From: Nitrospirota bacterium
Lineage (GTDB): Bacteria; Nitrospirota; Nitrospiria; Nitrospirales; UBA8639
Reading direction: 5' to 3'
DNA length: 64,000 nt
NCBI GenBank assembly: GCA_027623995.1
Contig: JAQBUF010000005.1
Span: 1 to 64,000 of the forward strand
Shown here piece by piece: positions 43,236 to 52,640 of this stretch. A model generated the notes under the pieces. That model saw only the letters and a program-made list of their open reading frames with translations. It was not told where the DNA came from and made no database searches. The translations under genes and the position numbers were made by a program. The number at the start of each line of letters is the position of its first letter. Position 1 is the first letter of the stretch.

Positions 43236-44081
43236 ATGAAGACATCACCGGTTCTTGTTGTTGATAGCCACGTGCATATTCATCCCAGTTTTAATTTGGC
43301 CAGTTTTTGTGATTCGGCCTATGAGAACTGTCAACGTGAAGCCCAAACTCGTCATCAAACCGAGTCTTTTATGGGATTTCTCCTGCTTACCGAATCATGG
43401 GGGGATCACTGGTTTCAGCAATTAGGAAAATGGGCAGATGAACGCCAAGGTATTCAGAATGAGGCTGGCAGTGAATGGTTCGTCTCTCGAACAAGCGAGG
43501 ATTCTTCTCTCATTGTCAAAGCGAACCATGGGGCCACGATTTTCATCGTGGCGGGGCGGCAAATTGTCGTCAAAGAAAATCTTGAAGTCTTAGCATTGTT
43601 AACTGCCACACAGTTTCCAGATGGTGTGGGATTGAAAGATACGGTTGATGCTGTGCGCAGTGATGGGGGGATTGCGGTGGTGCCATGGGGATTTGGGAAG
43701 TGGTGGGGGCGTCGAGGGCAAATCCTTGATGACTATCTTGTCTCCCAGACACCGACAACCTTCTTTCTCGGGGATAACAGCGGGCGTCCAGGGTTTCTGC
43801 CTTATCCGCCTCAGTTTCAACAAGCCCGTCAGCAAGGTATCGCGATTCTCCCTGGGAGTGACCCGTTACCCTTTGCCTCAGAATGTTGGCGGCCGGGGAG
43901 TGCAGGGTTTGCGATGAAGGGAACCGTGAATCGCGAAACGCCAGTCAAAGAGCTCAGGAAACTCATGGGCGATCCTCGAACGATATTTTACCCTTACCAT
44001 CAAACCGAGAATGTATTTCGATTCATTCGGAATCAAATCGCCATGCAGGTGGTCAAACGAAACCGTCCCAAGAGTTGTTAA
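43236..44081 (+). CDS. PHP/amidohydrolase-like metal-dependent hydrolase
   Basis: A 281-residue protein starting with a metal-binding VVDSHVHIHPSFNL (His-x-His). Later residues that could complete a metal site are in PWGFGKWWGRRG, FFLGDNSGRPGFLP and LPGSDPLPF. This pattern suits the PHP or amidohydrolase superfamily, but no substrate can be assigned. The next gene starts 40 bases downstream on the same strand, so an operon with the epimerase is likely. Confidence 0.7.
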   Translation: MKTSPVLVVDSHVHIHPSFNLASFCDSAYENCQREAQTRHQTESFMGFLLLTESWGDHWFQQLGKWADERQGIQNEAGSEWFVSRTSEDSSLIVKANHGATIFIVAGRQIVVKENLEVLALLTATQFPDGVGLKDTVDAVRSDGGIAVVPWGFGKWWGRRGQILDDYLVSQTPTTFFLGDNSGRPGFLPYPPQFQQARQQGIAILPGSDPLPFASECWRPGSAGFAMKGTVNRETPVKELRKLMGDPRTIFYPYHQTENVFRFIRNQIAMQVVKRNRPKSC

Positions 44082-44121
44082 CTTTACGCCATCACTTCCT
44101 TCGCTGTTCGCAGGACTCTCA

Positions 44122-45006
44122 ATGAAATTACACAATGGAAAAATTAGGGTTGTACTTGTTCCAGAAATCGGGGGATCGATCACAGAATGTTCGGTCAACC
44201 GTGCTGGTCAATGGATTCCCATTATGCGATCGGCGGTGGACCCGTTGAGAAGATCTTCTGACGCGTCGAGCTTTGTGCTTATTCCTTATTCCAATCGACT
44301 TGGTGATGGGCGGTTTCAATTTGAGGGAAATGACTATCAACTGCGAGATGCAGAGAAACATGCCATTCATGGGGATGTCCGTGACCGACCCTGGTCGGTG
44401 CTTGACCAGACCAACGAGAAAACAGTCTTGGGTTTTCATTCTGAAGACTTCAAAGATATCAATTTCCCTTTTCCGTTTTCAGCCGAATTGACCTATGCCT
44501 TGGAGGACTTCAAGTTTTCCAGCCATATCAAAGTCACGAATATCGGTAACACATCCATGCCAGTTGGGTGCGGCTTTCATCCATACTTCAATCGGACGTT
44601 GCCTGGGTCACATGGTGAGGTGGAATTACAACTGACGGTGGATGGTGTGTATCCAGGAGAAACCCCATTACCCACGGGGCCAGCGGTTCCAATTCACCTC
44701 GATCAAGATTTTTCGACGCAGCGGCCTCTTGATGCGGTGCTCGACCACTGTTTTGCGGGGTGGAATCGATCAGCTCTTATCGATTGGCCTGGTAGTGGCA
44801 TCAAAGCAAGAATTTTTGCCGACCCAGGTATGGAGCATGTCATTCTCTATTCCCCCAAGGGGGAAAGTTTTTTTGCCCTTGAACCAGTGACCAATGCCAA
44901 TGATGGGTTTAATTTATTTGCCCAAGGCGATCTGAGCTGTGGGGTAGTGGTGTTGCAACCAGGTGAGATTTTAGAATCGGGTTTTGGAATGGCCCTGGAA
45001 ATTTAG
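44122..45006 (+). CDS. Aldose 1-epimerase-like protein
   Basis: About 294 residues from the ATG at 44122. Galactose-mutarotase fold signatures: IPEIGGSITE-like start (VPEIGGSITECSVNRAGQW), LIPYSNRLGDGRF with the conserved Asn-Arg, EKHAIHGDVRDRPW with the conserved His, and VGCGFHPYFNR with the second His. Near the end the family's acidic residue is likely in FFALEPVTNANDGFN. Interconverts sugar anomers, probably glucose or a phosphate. Confidence 0.88.
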   Translation: MKLHNGKIRVVLVPEIGGSITECSVNRAGQWIPIMRSAVDPLRRSSDASSFVLIPYSNRLGDGRFQFEGNDYQLRDAEKHAIHGDVRDRPWSVLDQTNEKTVLGFHSEDFKDINFPFPFSAELTYALEDFKFSSHIKVTNIGNTSMPVGCGFHPYFNRTLPGSHGEVELQLTVDGVYPGETPLPTGPAVPIHLDQDFSTQRPLDAVLDHCFAGWNRSALIDWPGSGIKARIFADPGMEHVILYSPKGESFFALEPVTNANDGFNLFAQGDLSCGVVVLQPGEILESGFGMALEI

Positions 45007-45170
45007 GGTTTTCTCAATGGGTTGTAGTGGGAGTTCTTCAAAAGAAAATATATGACTAGCAGCATATCACGATAATCTTCTGTTCGTACCGTTTGTCTTC
45101 GCCCGCCTTTCTAGAATTTTAATCTCTGAAACATTCCTCATTCCTCTTTGGCAGGTTCTTTATTTCTTTT

Positions 45171-45201
45171 GTAGCTGCACGATCTCATCGTACACTCTTC
45201 G
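45171..45201. repeat. Half copy of the 86-bp palindromic element
   Basis: GTAGCTGCACGATCTCATCG matches the inverted right end of the copy at 58091-58176; the other half is missing. Confidence 0.7.
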
Positions 45202-45228
45202 GGCCTTCACACTAGCCAGAGAGGGCCT

Positions 45229-45448
45229 GTTGAATATTTCATATCCAGGACCCATAGATGCTCTGAGCAAGAAGACCCGTAGCAGTGAGAGGGAATGTTC
45301 AAAAAATTCCGTCCAGCAAGGCCGTAGCCATTTTGATGCGCGGAGGGTACTCACAGTACGTGAGCACGGAAAAATAGCGACTCTGTGCCTGTGCGAGCCA
45401 TTTCCGCAAAGCCAGGGAGCGCTGCTGGCGGCTTTTTTCAACATTCCA
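45229..45448. repeat. Dispersed TIR element, copy 2
   Basis: The core at 45291-45447 is bounded by GGGAATGTTCAAAAAATTCC and TTTTTTCAACATTCC. Internal blocks match copy 1 (153-369) in order, with roughly 80-85% of bases identical by eye. It is flanked on the left by the half palindromic element. Confidence 0.82.
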
Positions 45449-45484
45449 AGTGAAGCAAAGAAGGGGTGGGATTAGATCCCGCAG

Positions 45485-46471
45485 TTACAATACCCGAGAG
45501 GAATCATTCGAAGGCTCATCCATACTCAACGCAATCGCATAGATCCCAAACTGTGCGACCCAATGGCTACATTTTTTATAATCGTCGCGCCAGTATTGAG
45601 GTGACTCTATATGCGTGACGATATGATTCACGTACTGGTCACGATAGGTGACTTGGCTGGTATGACGATAAAGATCCCACAAGCCCCAACTGCGGCTGAA
45701 ATTTAGCCCTGCCGAATGTGGAGATGAGGGGTGCTCCACAGGCTGGAGGATAACCCCCTCACGAAAAAATGCCTCCAGCCACTCATTCCTTTCTTCCTTC
45801 GGCAACATCGCCAAGAGTGCGCGTGTTCGCTGAAGCGAAGCGGGGAAGAATTCATCTGTCAGGTTATCCAATGATGCGGGCACCGTCAGGTCAAGCGGAA
45901 GTATTTGTTCTTTGGCGAATTGCGTCAGCTTCTTGGCTCGTTCCTCATCCTTTCGAAATTGAACCCATTCCCACAGATTGAGTAACGCCCAAGAGAGATT
46001 GCCATACGCTCGATGCGACGCGTGATAAACGATTTTCTCCGCGGAAAGCGAAAAAATCCACGCTTCCAATCGTTTGGCGATTTCTGTAGCCAATGGCTCT
46101 AAATCATTCTTGCCTGACCACCGTTCACGTTCTTGCGCCAGTTTCAAAAACCACGCAAATCCATACGGCAGTTCCTGGTTCACTTCCTCTCGCTGAATGG
46201 CGAGCAGTTCCTGTTCGAGCCCACCAGGTTCAAGGCGCGACTCGGCAATCTCTGCCCATTGTGGATCGTCCGTTAATCGCGAAACGGTCAGCAACGCATA
46301 GAGTCCATGCACACAAGAATGCCAATCAATACATCCGCAAAAGGCTGGATGGCTGGTGTCTTGGCGAGTGACTCCTTGGGCCACAGTAATTGCCAGGGCC
46401 GTGAGGTATTCGACCCGGGACTCGCAAAAGCTATCCCAAGTGTCTTGGGATGATGGGGAGTTGAGATCCAT
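45485..46471 (-). CDS. DUF2891 family protein
   Basis: A 328-residue protein. The family signature is HPAFCGCIDWHSCVHGLYAL near residues 42-61, and there is a later cluster of conserved Trp/His residues (HASHRAYGNLSWALLNLWEW). It has an alpha-helical repeat character. No signal peptide is visible. Function unknown in the family; a hydrolase-like (alpha/alpha) toroid is possible. Confidence 0.85.
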   Translation of the reverse strand: MDLNSPSSQDTWDSFCESRVEYLTALAITVAQGVTRQDTSHPAFCGCIDWHSCVHGLYALLTVSRLTDDPQWAEIAESRLEPGGLEQELLAIQREEVNQELPYGFAWFLKLAQERERWSGKNDLEPLATEIAKRLEAWIFSLSAEKIVYHASHRAYGNLSWALLNLWEWVQFRKDEERAKKLTQFAKEQILPLDLTVPASLDNLTDEFFPASLQRTRALLAMLPKEERNEWLEAFFREGVILQPVEHPSSPHSAGLNFSRSWGLWDLYRHTSQVTYRDQYVNHIVTHIESPQYWRDDYKKCSHWVAQFGIYAIALSMDEPSNDSSRVL

Positions 46472-46613
46472 AATTGAATCTACTGTACCGTTGGTGTGGG
46501 TTTTTGGAAAGTCGATGAAATTGTTGCCCCTCTGTTATTAACCAAACCTCCCTAATGACCGAATAGAATGGTAAGCCTTTCTTATTGACAACTTCCAACG
46601 TCATAGGTGTGGA

Positions 46614-47027
46614 GTGATATCGTCTTACCCATTGAGAGTTTTGGTGTTTCTCGTCGGCTGGGCGAGTCTCATCCTGGGGTGCATCGGGATCTTTCTTCCG
46701 CTCTTGCCCACCACGCCATTCATCTTATTGTCTGCCTATTGTTTTAGTCGAAGCTCGGAACGTTTGCATCAGTGGCTCGTGACCCATCCGAAAATGGGGC
46801 CCCATATCCGAGATTGGCAACGAAATGGCAGTATTAGTAAAGCCGCCAAGACCAAAGCCACCATGCTCATTGTTGGCACCTTCGCGATAACCTTTGCTGT
46901 GGTCAATGTCGGGTTATCTGTGAAAGGTCTGATTGCGCTGATGGGAGTCAGCGTTTTAACTTTTATCTGGACTCGCCAGGCACCACAGGCAGAACAAGTC
47001 TTGCCAGCAAAAGTTGTCGTAGAGTAA
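46614..47027 (+). CDS. DUF454 (YbaN-like) membrane protein
   Basis: A 137-residue protein with GTG start. The first half shows the DUF454 core LGCIGIFLPLLPTTPFILLS and AYCFSRSSERLHQWLVTHP, followed by two more membrane helices (residues about 80-100 and 103-120). Function unknown. Confidence 0.9.
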   Translation: MISSYPLRVLVFLVGWASLILGCIGIFLPLLPTTPFILLSAYCFSRSSERLHQWLVTHPKMGPHIRDWQRNGSISKAAKTKATMLIVGTFAITFAVVNVGLSVKGLIALMGVSVLTFIWTRQAPQAEQVLPAKVVVE

Positions 47028-47256
47028 GTTATAGCTCGACGGCACCTGCTCGACTAGAATGTCTTCTGAATTTCATAATCCGCATTTTCTAACCTCTCTC
47101 ATTTCAATTTAATTTCTCTTTTCAGCTCTTGTTGGAAATTTTCCTTGAGGAGAATATCGACGAGGCTTCATGGGATATGTCATGATAATGAAGGGTTGCG
47201 AGATTCAGTTACTTGAAAAATATATTTAGTCTGAAACACTTCTAAGGAGAGTCTTC

Positions 47257-48303
47257 ATGTTACATACGCAAGGTTATGCTGCGATGAATGCAGGGGCAGC
47301 GTTGGAACCGTTTCGTTTTGATCGTCGTGCTGTTGGTGCTTATGATGTCTTGATCAATATTCGGTATTGTGGAATTTGTCATTCTGATATTCATCAAGCC
47401 CGCGATGAATGGGGTGGGTCGATTTTCCCTATGGTCCCGGGCCATGAAATTGTTGGGGATATCCTTCAGGTTGGGGCAGATGTCAAAAAATATCACGTGG
47501 GCGACAACGTAGGAGTGGGATGTTTCGTTGATTCGTGTCGAACCTGTGGGTCTTGTCGTGATGGCCTTGAACAGTATTGTGAATCGGGAATGATCTTGAC
47601 CTATAACGGTCTCGATCAACAGGGCGCACCGACCTACGGTGGCTATTCTAAACAAATTGTCGTGGATGAAAACTATCTGCTGCGTATTCCATCTTCCCTG
47701 TCTTTGGAGGGGACGGCTCCATTGCTCTGTGCCGGCATTACCACCTATTCCCCATTGAAACATTGGGGTGTGGGGAAAGGTCATCGATTGGGTGTGGTTG
47801 GGTTGGGTGGTCTTGGGCACATGGCGGTGAAAATTGGAAAGGCTTTGGGCGCTGAAGTCACGGTATTCAGTCGTTTTGATGCCAAGCGATCTGATGCGGA
47901 GCGGCTTGGGGCTACTGAATATGTGGCCACAGAAAAAGAAGGGTCTATGGCCGGGCTGTCGGGGAAGTTTGATTTTATGATTGATACCGTTTCTGCTGCT
48001 CATGACTACAATACCTATTTAGATGTGCTGAAGCGAGACGGGACTATGATTTTAGTTGGTGCTCCCAGTGAGCCATTGCCCGTGCTCGCGTTTAATTTAG
48101 TGCTTAAGCGTCGGCGCATGGTGGGTTCTCTCATCGGTGGAATTCGAGAAACTCAAGAAATGCTCGATTTCTGTGCCGAGCATAATATTCCGTCTGATGT
48201 CGAGGTGATTCCGATTCAACAAGTGAATGAGGCGTATGAACGAGTCTTGAAGGGTGATGTTCGATATCGGTTCGTGATTGATCTGAAGTCCTTGGAAGGA
48301 TAG
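47257..48303 (+). CDS. Zinc-dependent alcohol/aldehyde dehydrogenase (YahK/CAD type)
   Basis: A 348-residue medium-chain dehydrogenase. Catalytic zinc ligands are in GICHSDIHQ and PGHEIVG, structural zinc cysteines in CRTCGSCRDGLEQYC, and the nucleotide-binding motif in VVGLGGLGHMAVKIGKALGA. The layout and length match NADP-dependent aldehyde reductases such as YahK. A good AAGGAGAG site lies before the ATG. Probably cytoplasmic aldehyde detoxification; substrate not assignable. Confidence 0.94.
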   Translation: MLHTQGYAAMNAGAALEPFRFDRRAVGAYDVLINIRYCGICHSDIHQARDEWGGSIFPMVPGHEIVGDILQVGADVKKYHVGDNVGVGCFVDSCRTCGSCRDGLEQYCESGMILTYNGLDQQGAPTYGGYSKQIVVDENYLLRIPSSLSLEGTAPLLCAGITTYSPLKHWGVGKGHRLGVVGLGGLGHMAVKIGKALGAEVTVFSRFDAKRSDAERLGATEYVATEKEGSMAGLSGKFDFMIDTVSAAHDYNTYLDVLKRDGTMILVGAPSEPLPVLAFNLVLKRRRMVGSLIGGIRETQEMLDFCAEHNIPSDVEVIPIQQVNEAYERVLKGDVRYRFVIDLKSLEG

Positions 48304-48348
48304 CATCTGTTATCATACGAGAAGATGAGACCTTAACCCGAGGGACGT

Positions 48349-48933
48349 ATGAAAAATACAATATTTTCAACCTTTGTCGTTGGGATGGTGCTGTTATTGG
48401 CAATGCCCACATGGGCTGATTTTGATGCAGGAGAAAATGCCTACCTGCGTGAAGATTTTGAGACCGCGTTCAGAGAATGGGAACCATTAGCCTATCAAGG
48501 CAATGTTGAAGCCCAAAACATGCTGGGCTTCATGTATCGTTGGGGGCAAGGAGTTAAACCGGACTTTGCCAAGGCGCAGGAATGGTATCGTCGGGCTGCC
48601 GATCAAGGTTATCCCACCGCACAAAATAATCTTGGCTTAGTCTTTCGATACGGATTAGGTGTGCCGAAGGATTTTGAACAAGCCTTTCAGTGGTTCCTGC
48701 GGGCCGCAGACCAGGGAAACGCTGCTGGGCAAAACCATCTTGGCCTGATGTATTTCAAAGGGGAAGGTGTGAAGCAGGATTACGTGGAATCGTATAAATG
48801 GGCCTTGTTGGCAGCAGACCAAGGCATGGAGCCCGCGATACAAGCCTTGTCGATGTTGGAAGAAGTCCTGACTCCTGCTCAAATAGAAGAAGCCAAGCGG
48901 TTAGCGAGAGAGTGGAAACCCAAAGGTGCTTAG
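48349..48933 (+). CDS. Exported SEL1-repeat protein
   Basis: A 194-residue protein with a signal peptide (FSTFVVGMVLLLAMPTWA) and at least three SEL1-like repeats: AQNMLGFMYRWGQGVKPDFA, AQNNLGLVFRYGLGVPKDFE and GQNHLGLMYFKGEGVKQDYV. A periplasmic protein-interaction role is likely. It follows the alcohol dehydrogenase by 45 bases on the same strand. Confidence 0.92.
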   Translation: MKNTIFSTFVVGMVLLLAMPTWADFDAGENAYLREDFETAFREWEPLAYQGNVEAQNMLGFMYRWGQGVKPDFAKAQEWYRRAADQGYPTAQNNLGLVFRYGLGVPKDFEQAFQWFLRAADQGNAAGQNHLGLMYFKGEGVKQDYVESYKWALLAADQGMEPAIQALSMLEEVLTPAQIEEAKRLAREWKPKGA

Positions 48934-49027
48934 CAAGTGTTATGACGATTAAACATCTAACTTCAGCATGAAGGTTGGTAATCAAAGGGCATCGTTTGTA
49001 ATCGAATCTTGCTTTAAATCCAGCTAA

Positions 49028-49693
49028 CTAATATCCCTCTCGACTGATACACGAATTCGTAAGCTGAAGGCCTTCTCGTTGGCAGGTGCAAGTCAACAGT
49101 TGAGAATGTGCAGAAGAATCTGTCGCTGCTGCGATCTTAAGCGTGTCACACAGCCGAATGGTATACACCAATGATGCGCTGGTTTTAATCAACGCCCACC
49201 CATATTCATACGCTGGTCCATCTTCTTCCGTAAACGCTCTTCGACTTAAATCCTTGACGGTTTCGACTTGGTACGTCCGGTCTCTCCATTCCGAGGAAGT
49301 GAATTGAGATAGGACTGAAGAGTCATCAGATTTTGAATCCTGCTCCCTCGAAAGTTGCGCAACATCGAACAATCCACGCTGGAACCGATAGTCGTTCTGC
49401 AACGCTTCGTGAAATATTCCACGCCATCGCGAATCTGCTAAATCTCGATTCACGGCAGCCACGATTTCCGTGTCCATTGGGCCATTCACGGTATGCCCAT
49501 GAATAATTCGACCCTCAGCGAGTAGCTCAGGATAGTAATCCCCCATGCGATCTGGAAAGGCTGTCGTACCCATGAATGGCGTGAGTTGGAGCGCCATGAA
49601 ATCACGAAAGTGCACGACGTCATAGTCTTCGACCAGACGGTGAAGCGTACGTTCATGGCACAAGTGAAAGGGATAATAGAGGGCGTTCATCAA
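49028..49693 (-). CDS. Hypothetical protein
   Basis: A 221-residue protein I do not recognise. It has a His/Tyr-rich start (MMNALYYPFHLCHERTLHRL), several Asp/Arg residues in VVHFRDFMALQLTPFM, and a terminal Cys-rich piece. There is no signal peptide. It starts 12 bases after the lipoprotein gene ends, so it is probably cotranscribed. Confidence 0.6.
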   Translation of the reverse strand: MMNALYYPFHLCHERTLHRLVEDYDVVHFRDFMALQLTPFMGTTAFPDRMGDYYPELLAEGRIIHGHTVNGPMDTEIVAAVNRDLADSRWRGIFHEALQNDYRFQRGLFDVAQLSREQDSKSDDSSVLSQFTSSEWRDRTYQVETVKDLSRRAFTEEDGPAYEYGWALIKTSASLVYTIRLCDTLKIAAATDSSAHSQLLTCTCQREGLQLTNSCISREGY

Positions 49694-49705
49694 TTGTTCA
49701 TCTGG

Positions 49706-50497
49706 TTAATGGGCCCAAATATTTTCTGGCGAGTCCTCAAAGGGATAGACGTGGACCATCCATCCGAATACTTCAGGAAACCATTGGCCCCCCGCGGCCT
49801 GACAATCCTCTTGTTTTTCAATAGCGCCTGTTGGACCAAAAACCGTCCAGTCCACTGTCTTTGATTGGCCAGGGGGAGGGAAGCATAGATCTACGTGCGC
49901 ATGCCAGCGTGTCATGCTGAGAGGAATCCTCTCGTGTAAGGTGTCGGCGCTTTCCCCTTCGAGAGCGGTATACATCGCGCCCTTGAGTTCAATGCCATTT
50001 TCAGTCTTTCGATACAATAATGCCGTGGGCTCGGCCGGATCAAAACGATAGAGTTCCATGAACCCTCGCCAATGGCTCATGAAGTGAAAGTTGGCCAACG
50101 GCACGTTGTGCAAAAATGGTCGGAACCCATGTTCCATTGCGACTCGATAGTCACGGTAAGGGGCTAAGGCCTTTCGTAGGGTTTCCACAATCTTATTGGC
50201 TTTCTGTTGATCTTCAATATTGGCTGGTCGTTGGGGAGTCCATCGCCAATGGGAGCCGAAATGCGCTTCGGTGGAGCCCATCGCAATCATCGTGTGATTG
50301 CCGGGCTGATTGTGTAAGAAGGGGGTGTGATCGTTGTCTAGCTGAAGGCGGGTAGACATCATCCAATCAGGCTGAGGTCCAGCCGCACAGGCGTTGAGTA
50401 AGAGGCCAAGAGCCAAGTACAGGAAGCATACGTTCCGCTTGCGATGGGTTGCTCGTGAGTTTCCAGGGGGGAAGAGTGAAAAGGAGTTAGGCTGCAT
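49706..50497 (-). CDS. Lipoprotein of unknown function
   Basis: About 263 residues from the ATG at 50497; a longer frame starts at 50620. The N-terminus carries a basic stretch, a hydrophobic helix and a lipobox (LALGLLLNACAAG). The mature part has Trp/His-rich motifs such as HFGSHWRWTP, FHFMSHWRGFMELYRF and RWHAHVDLCFPP, and ends VFGWMVHVYPFEDSPENIWA. Conserved His residues suggest a metal-binding role. A broken paralog lies at 52224-52575. Confidence 0.7.
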   Translation of the reverse strand: MQPNSFSLFPPGNSRATHRKRNVCFLYLALGLLLNACAAGPQPDWMMSTRLQLDNDHTPFLHNQPGNHTMIAMGSTEAHFGSHWRWTPQRPANIEDQQKANKIVETLRKALAPYRDYRVAMEHGFRPFLHNVPLANFHFMSHWRGFMELYRFDPAEPTALLYRKTENGIELKGAMYTALEGESADTLHERIPLSMTRWHAHVDLCFPPPGQSKTVDWTVFGPTGAIEKQEDCQAAGGQWFPEVFGWMVHVYPFEDSPENIWAH

Positions 50498-50568
50498 GAA
50501 GGGGAAGCCTGCGCACCTTTTTGTCAATTTAACAAAGGTGCGCAGTGACAATAGGAAAGAACTGAAAT

Positions 50569-50925
50569 TTATGACCGTTCCTTGAGGGCGACTTGATAGG
50601 CTTTGTCTTGAGCCAGCCAATCGAGCCGAAGCCGTTCGGACACGGCCTTCTTTTGGGCATCGATGTCCAGGCGAACCTCTTGATTAAGGACTGAGGCTTT
50701 GACGGCTGCGACGACGGCATAAGATGTTTGCTGGCCATGTTGGACCCGAATGGATTCTCGATGAGGGTTCAATCTTCGTTTTTGGCAATACTTTGTTCCA
50801 GCTTCCGTCAAAGCTTCGCCAGTTTCGTCCGTCAGGGGTGTCGTTCCTGCAGGGACATCGGTCCCCGTAAACGAAAATAATTTTCCAAGTTCCCCCTCGG
50901 CGTATCGTGTTATTGCATCACCCAT
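50569..50925 (-). CDS. Hypothetical protein
   Basis: A 118-residue soluble, charged protein with a good AAAGGAAAC site before its ATG. It has no motif that I recognise. It lies just upstream of the lipoprotein gene on the same strand and may share its transcript. Confidence 0.6.
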   Translation of the reverse strand: MGDAITRYAEGELGKLFSFTGTDVPAGTTPLTDETGEALTEAGTKYCQKRRLNPHRESIRVQHGQQTSYAVVAAVKASVLNQEVRLDIDAQKKAVSERLRLDWLAQDKAYQVALKERS

Positions 50926-51116
50926 GTGTGGTTTCCTTTGTGTCAGTAAATTGGATTAATGTGGCGAAGGCAACCGACGGGTGTCACGAGGTCCGGCGGG
51001 CTGACTTCTCGATGAATCATCAAGGCCCTGCTTATCGGCAGGTAGCTCCGTAGTGTACACGGTTTGTCTGGAAACTCAAAGCCTGGGCACCACCGCGAGA
51101 TGCCCAAAACCGTGCA

Positions 51117-52187
51117 CTACACGTTAAACTTGAAATGGCAAACATCGCCATCTTTCACAATATATTCTTTGCCTTCCGAACGAATCAAACCCTTCTCCCG
51201 GAGCGTCACCTCTGAGCGATATTGATCGATGTCCGTGACCCCGTAAATGTCGGCCTTAATAAAACCTTTTTCAAAGTCCGTATGGATCACCCCGGCGGCT
51301 TGAGGCGCCTTGGCCCCGATCGGGATAGTCCAGGCTCGAACCTCTTGGGGCCCGCACGTGAAATATGAGCACAACCCAAGGGTTTTATAAGCGGTGACAA
51401 TGACTTTCTCCAGGCCACTTTGTTCCATGCCGAGGTCAGTCATGAACATGGCGCGGTCTTCACCAGACAGTTCTCCAATTTCGCTTTCCAGTTTCCCGCA
51501 AATCACGACAGATTCTGACCCACGGTTTTTGGCAAACGCTTGAAAATCATCGATCACGGCTTGGTCTGGGCTCTCGTCGGTATTGCCGACATAGAGGACA
51601 GGCTTGGCGGTCAGGAGGAAGAATGGTTTAAGCACCTCTTCCTCAAGTCCCAACGCTCTCGCGGGCTTTCCCTCTTCAAGGCCGTTCTTCAGGGCTTCGA
51701 GTACGACAAGAGCCTCTTTCGCGGCTTTGTCTCCTGTCCTCGCCTTGCCAGAGGCTTTGTCAAATTGTTTGGTCAGACTCTCTAGGTCAGCGAGCATGAG
51801 CTCGGTTTCAATGACTTCAATGTCACGCTTAGGATCGACGCTTCCCAAGGTGTGCATGACATCAGGGTCCTCAAACAGGCGGACCATGTGCAGAATGGCA
51901 TCGACTTCGCGGATGTTGGCTAAAAATTTGTTGCCGAGTCCTTCCCCACTCGCCGCACCTTTGACCAGGCCGGCAATATCAACGAATCGACAGGAGGCCG
52001 GAATGGTTTTTTTTGGTTTAAAGAGTTCGGTGAGTCGGTCCAGACGTGCATCGGGAACGGCCACGACGCCAACGTTGGGCTCAATCGTGGTAAAGGGGTA
52101 ATTCGACGCCGCCGCATTGCCTGACGTCAGGGCGTTAAAAATGGTCGATTTGCCGACGTTGGGAAGTCCGACGATGCCAATTTCCAT
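51117..52187 (-). CDS. ychF: Ribosome-associated ATPase/GTPase YchF
   Basis: Full-length, 356 residues. It belongs to the Obg family with a TGS domain. Walker A is GLPNVGKSTIFNALTSG; the switch region is FVDIAGLVKGAASGEGLGNK; NTDE replaces the usual NKxD, as in YchF proteins that prefer ATP. The C-terminal TGS region is FFTCGPQEVRAWTI-like (YFTCGPQEVRAWTIPIGAKA). Associates with ribosomes and is linked to stress responses. Confidence 0.95.
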   Translation of the reverse strand: MEIGIVGLPNVGKSTIFNALTSGNAAASNYPFTTIEPNVGVVAVPDARLDRLTELFKPKKTIPASCRFVDIAGLVKGAASGEGLGNKFLANIREVDAILHMVRLFEDPDVMHTLGSVDPKRDIEVIETELMLADLESLTKQFDKASGKARTGDKAAKEALVVLEALKNGLEEGKPARALGLEEEVLKPFFLLTAKPVLYVGNTDESPDQAVIDDFQAFAKNRGSESVVICGKLESEIGELSGEDRAMFMTDLGMEQSGLEKVIVTAYKTLGLCSYFTCGPQEVRAWTIPIGAKAPQAAGVIHTDFEKGFIKADIYGVTDIDQYRSEVTLREKGLIRSEGKEYIVKDGDVCHFKFNV

Positions 52188-52223
52188 GGGATGCGCATCC
52201 TAGCAAATCTGATCTCGACCCGG

Positions 52224-52575
52224 CTAGTGCGTCCAAATTTTTTCTGGTGAGTCGGCAAAGGGGAAGATGTGAATCATCCATCCATACACTTGCGGGAACC
52301 AGCGTCCGTCTACTGCGTGGCATTCCTCTTGAGTCGTAATACTGCCATGTAGGCCATAGACGGTCCAATCCATATCCTTGGCATGTGGGGTGTGGGAAGC
52401 ACAGATTGATATGCGCATGCCATCGTCCCAGGCTAAGCGGAATGCGATCATGTTACTGGTCCTCACTGGTACCTGCAGGCGCGGTAAATTATGACGCCTT
52501 CTAACTCAAAGCCGTTCGGTGTGAACCCATACAAGAGGGCGGTGGGCTCTTCCGGCTTAATGTCTTGGCCAGAAA
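52224..52575 (-). pseudogene. Broken paralog of the 49706-50497 lipoprotein
   Basis: The minus-strand frame at 52224-52466 encodes a C-terminus (MDWTVYGLHGSITTQEECHA ... PEKIWTH) closely similar to that of the lipoprotein (DWTVFGPTGAIEKQEDCQA ... PENIWAH). Just upstream, in another frame, 52490-52575 reads DIKPEEPTALLYGFTPNGFE. This parallels FDPAEPTALLYRKTENGIE of the lipoprotein. So at least one frameshift is present and the N-terminal two thirds are missing. Confidence 0.8.
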
Positions 52576-52640
52576 TGTGAGTGAGACTGGGAGTGCGGTG
52601 CCGGATACGGTTGAAGATCTAAAGCAGGTTGGTGCACCAT

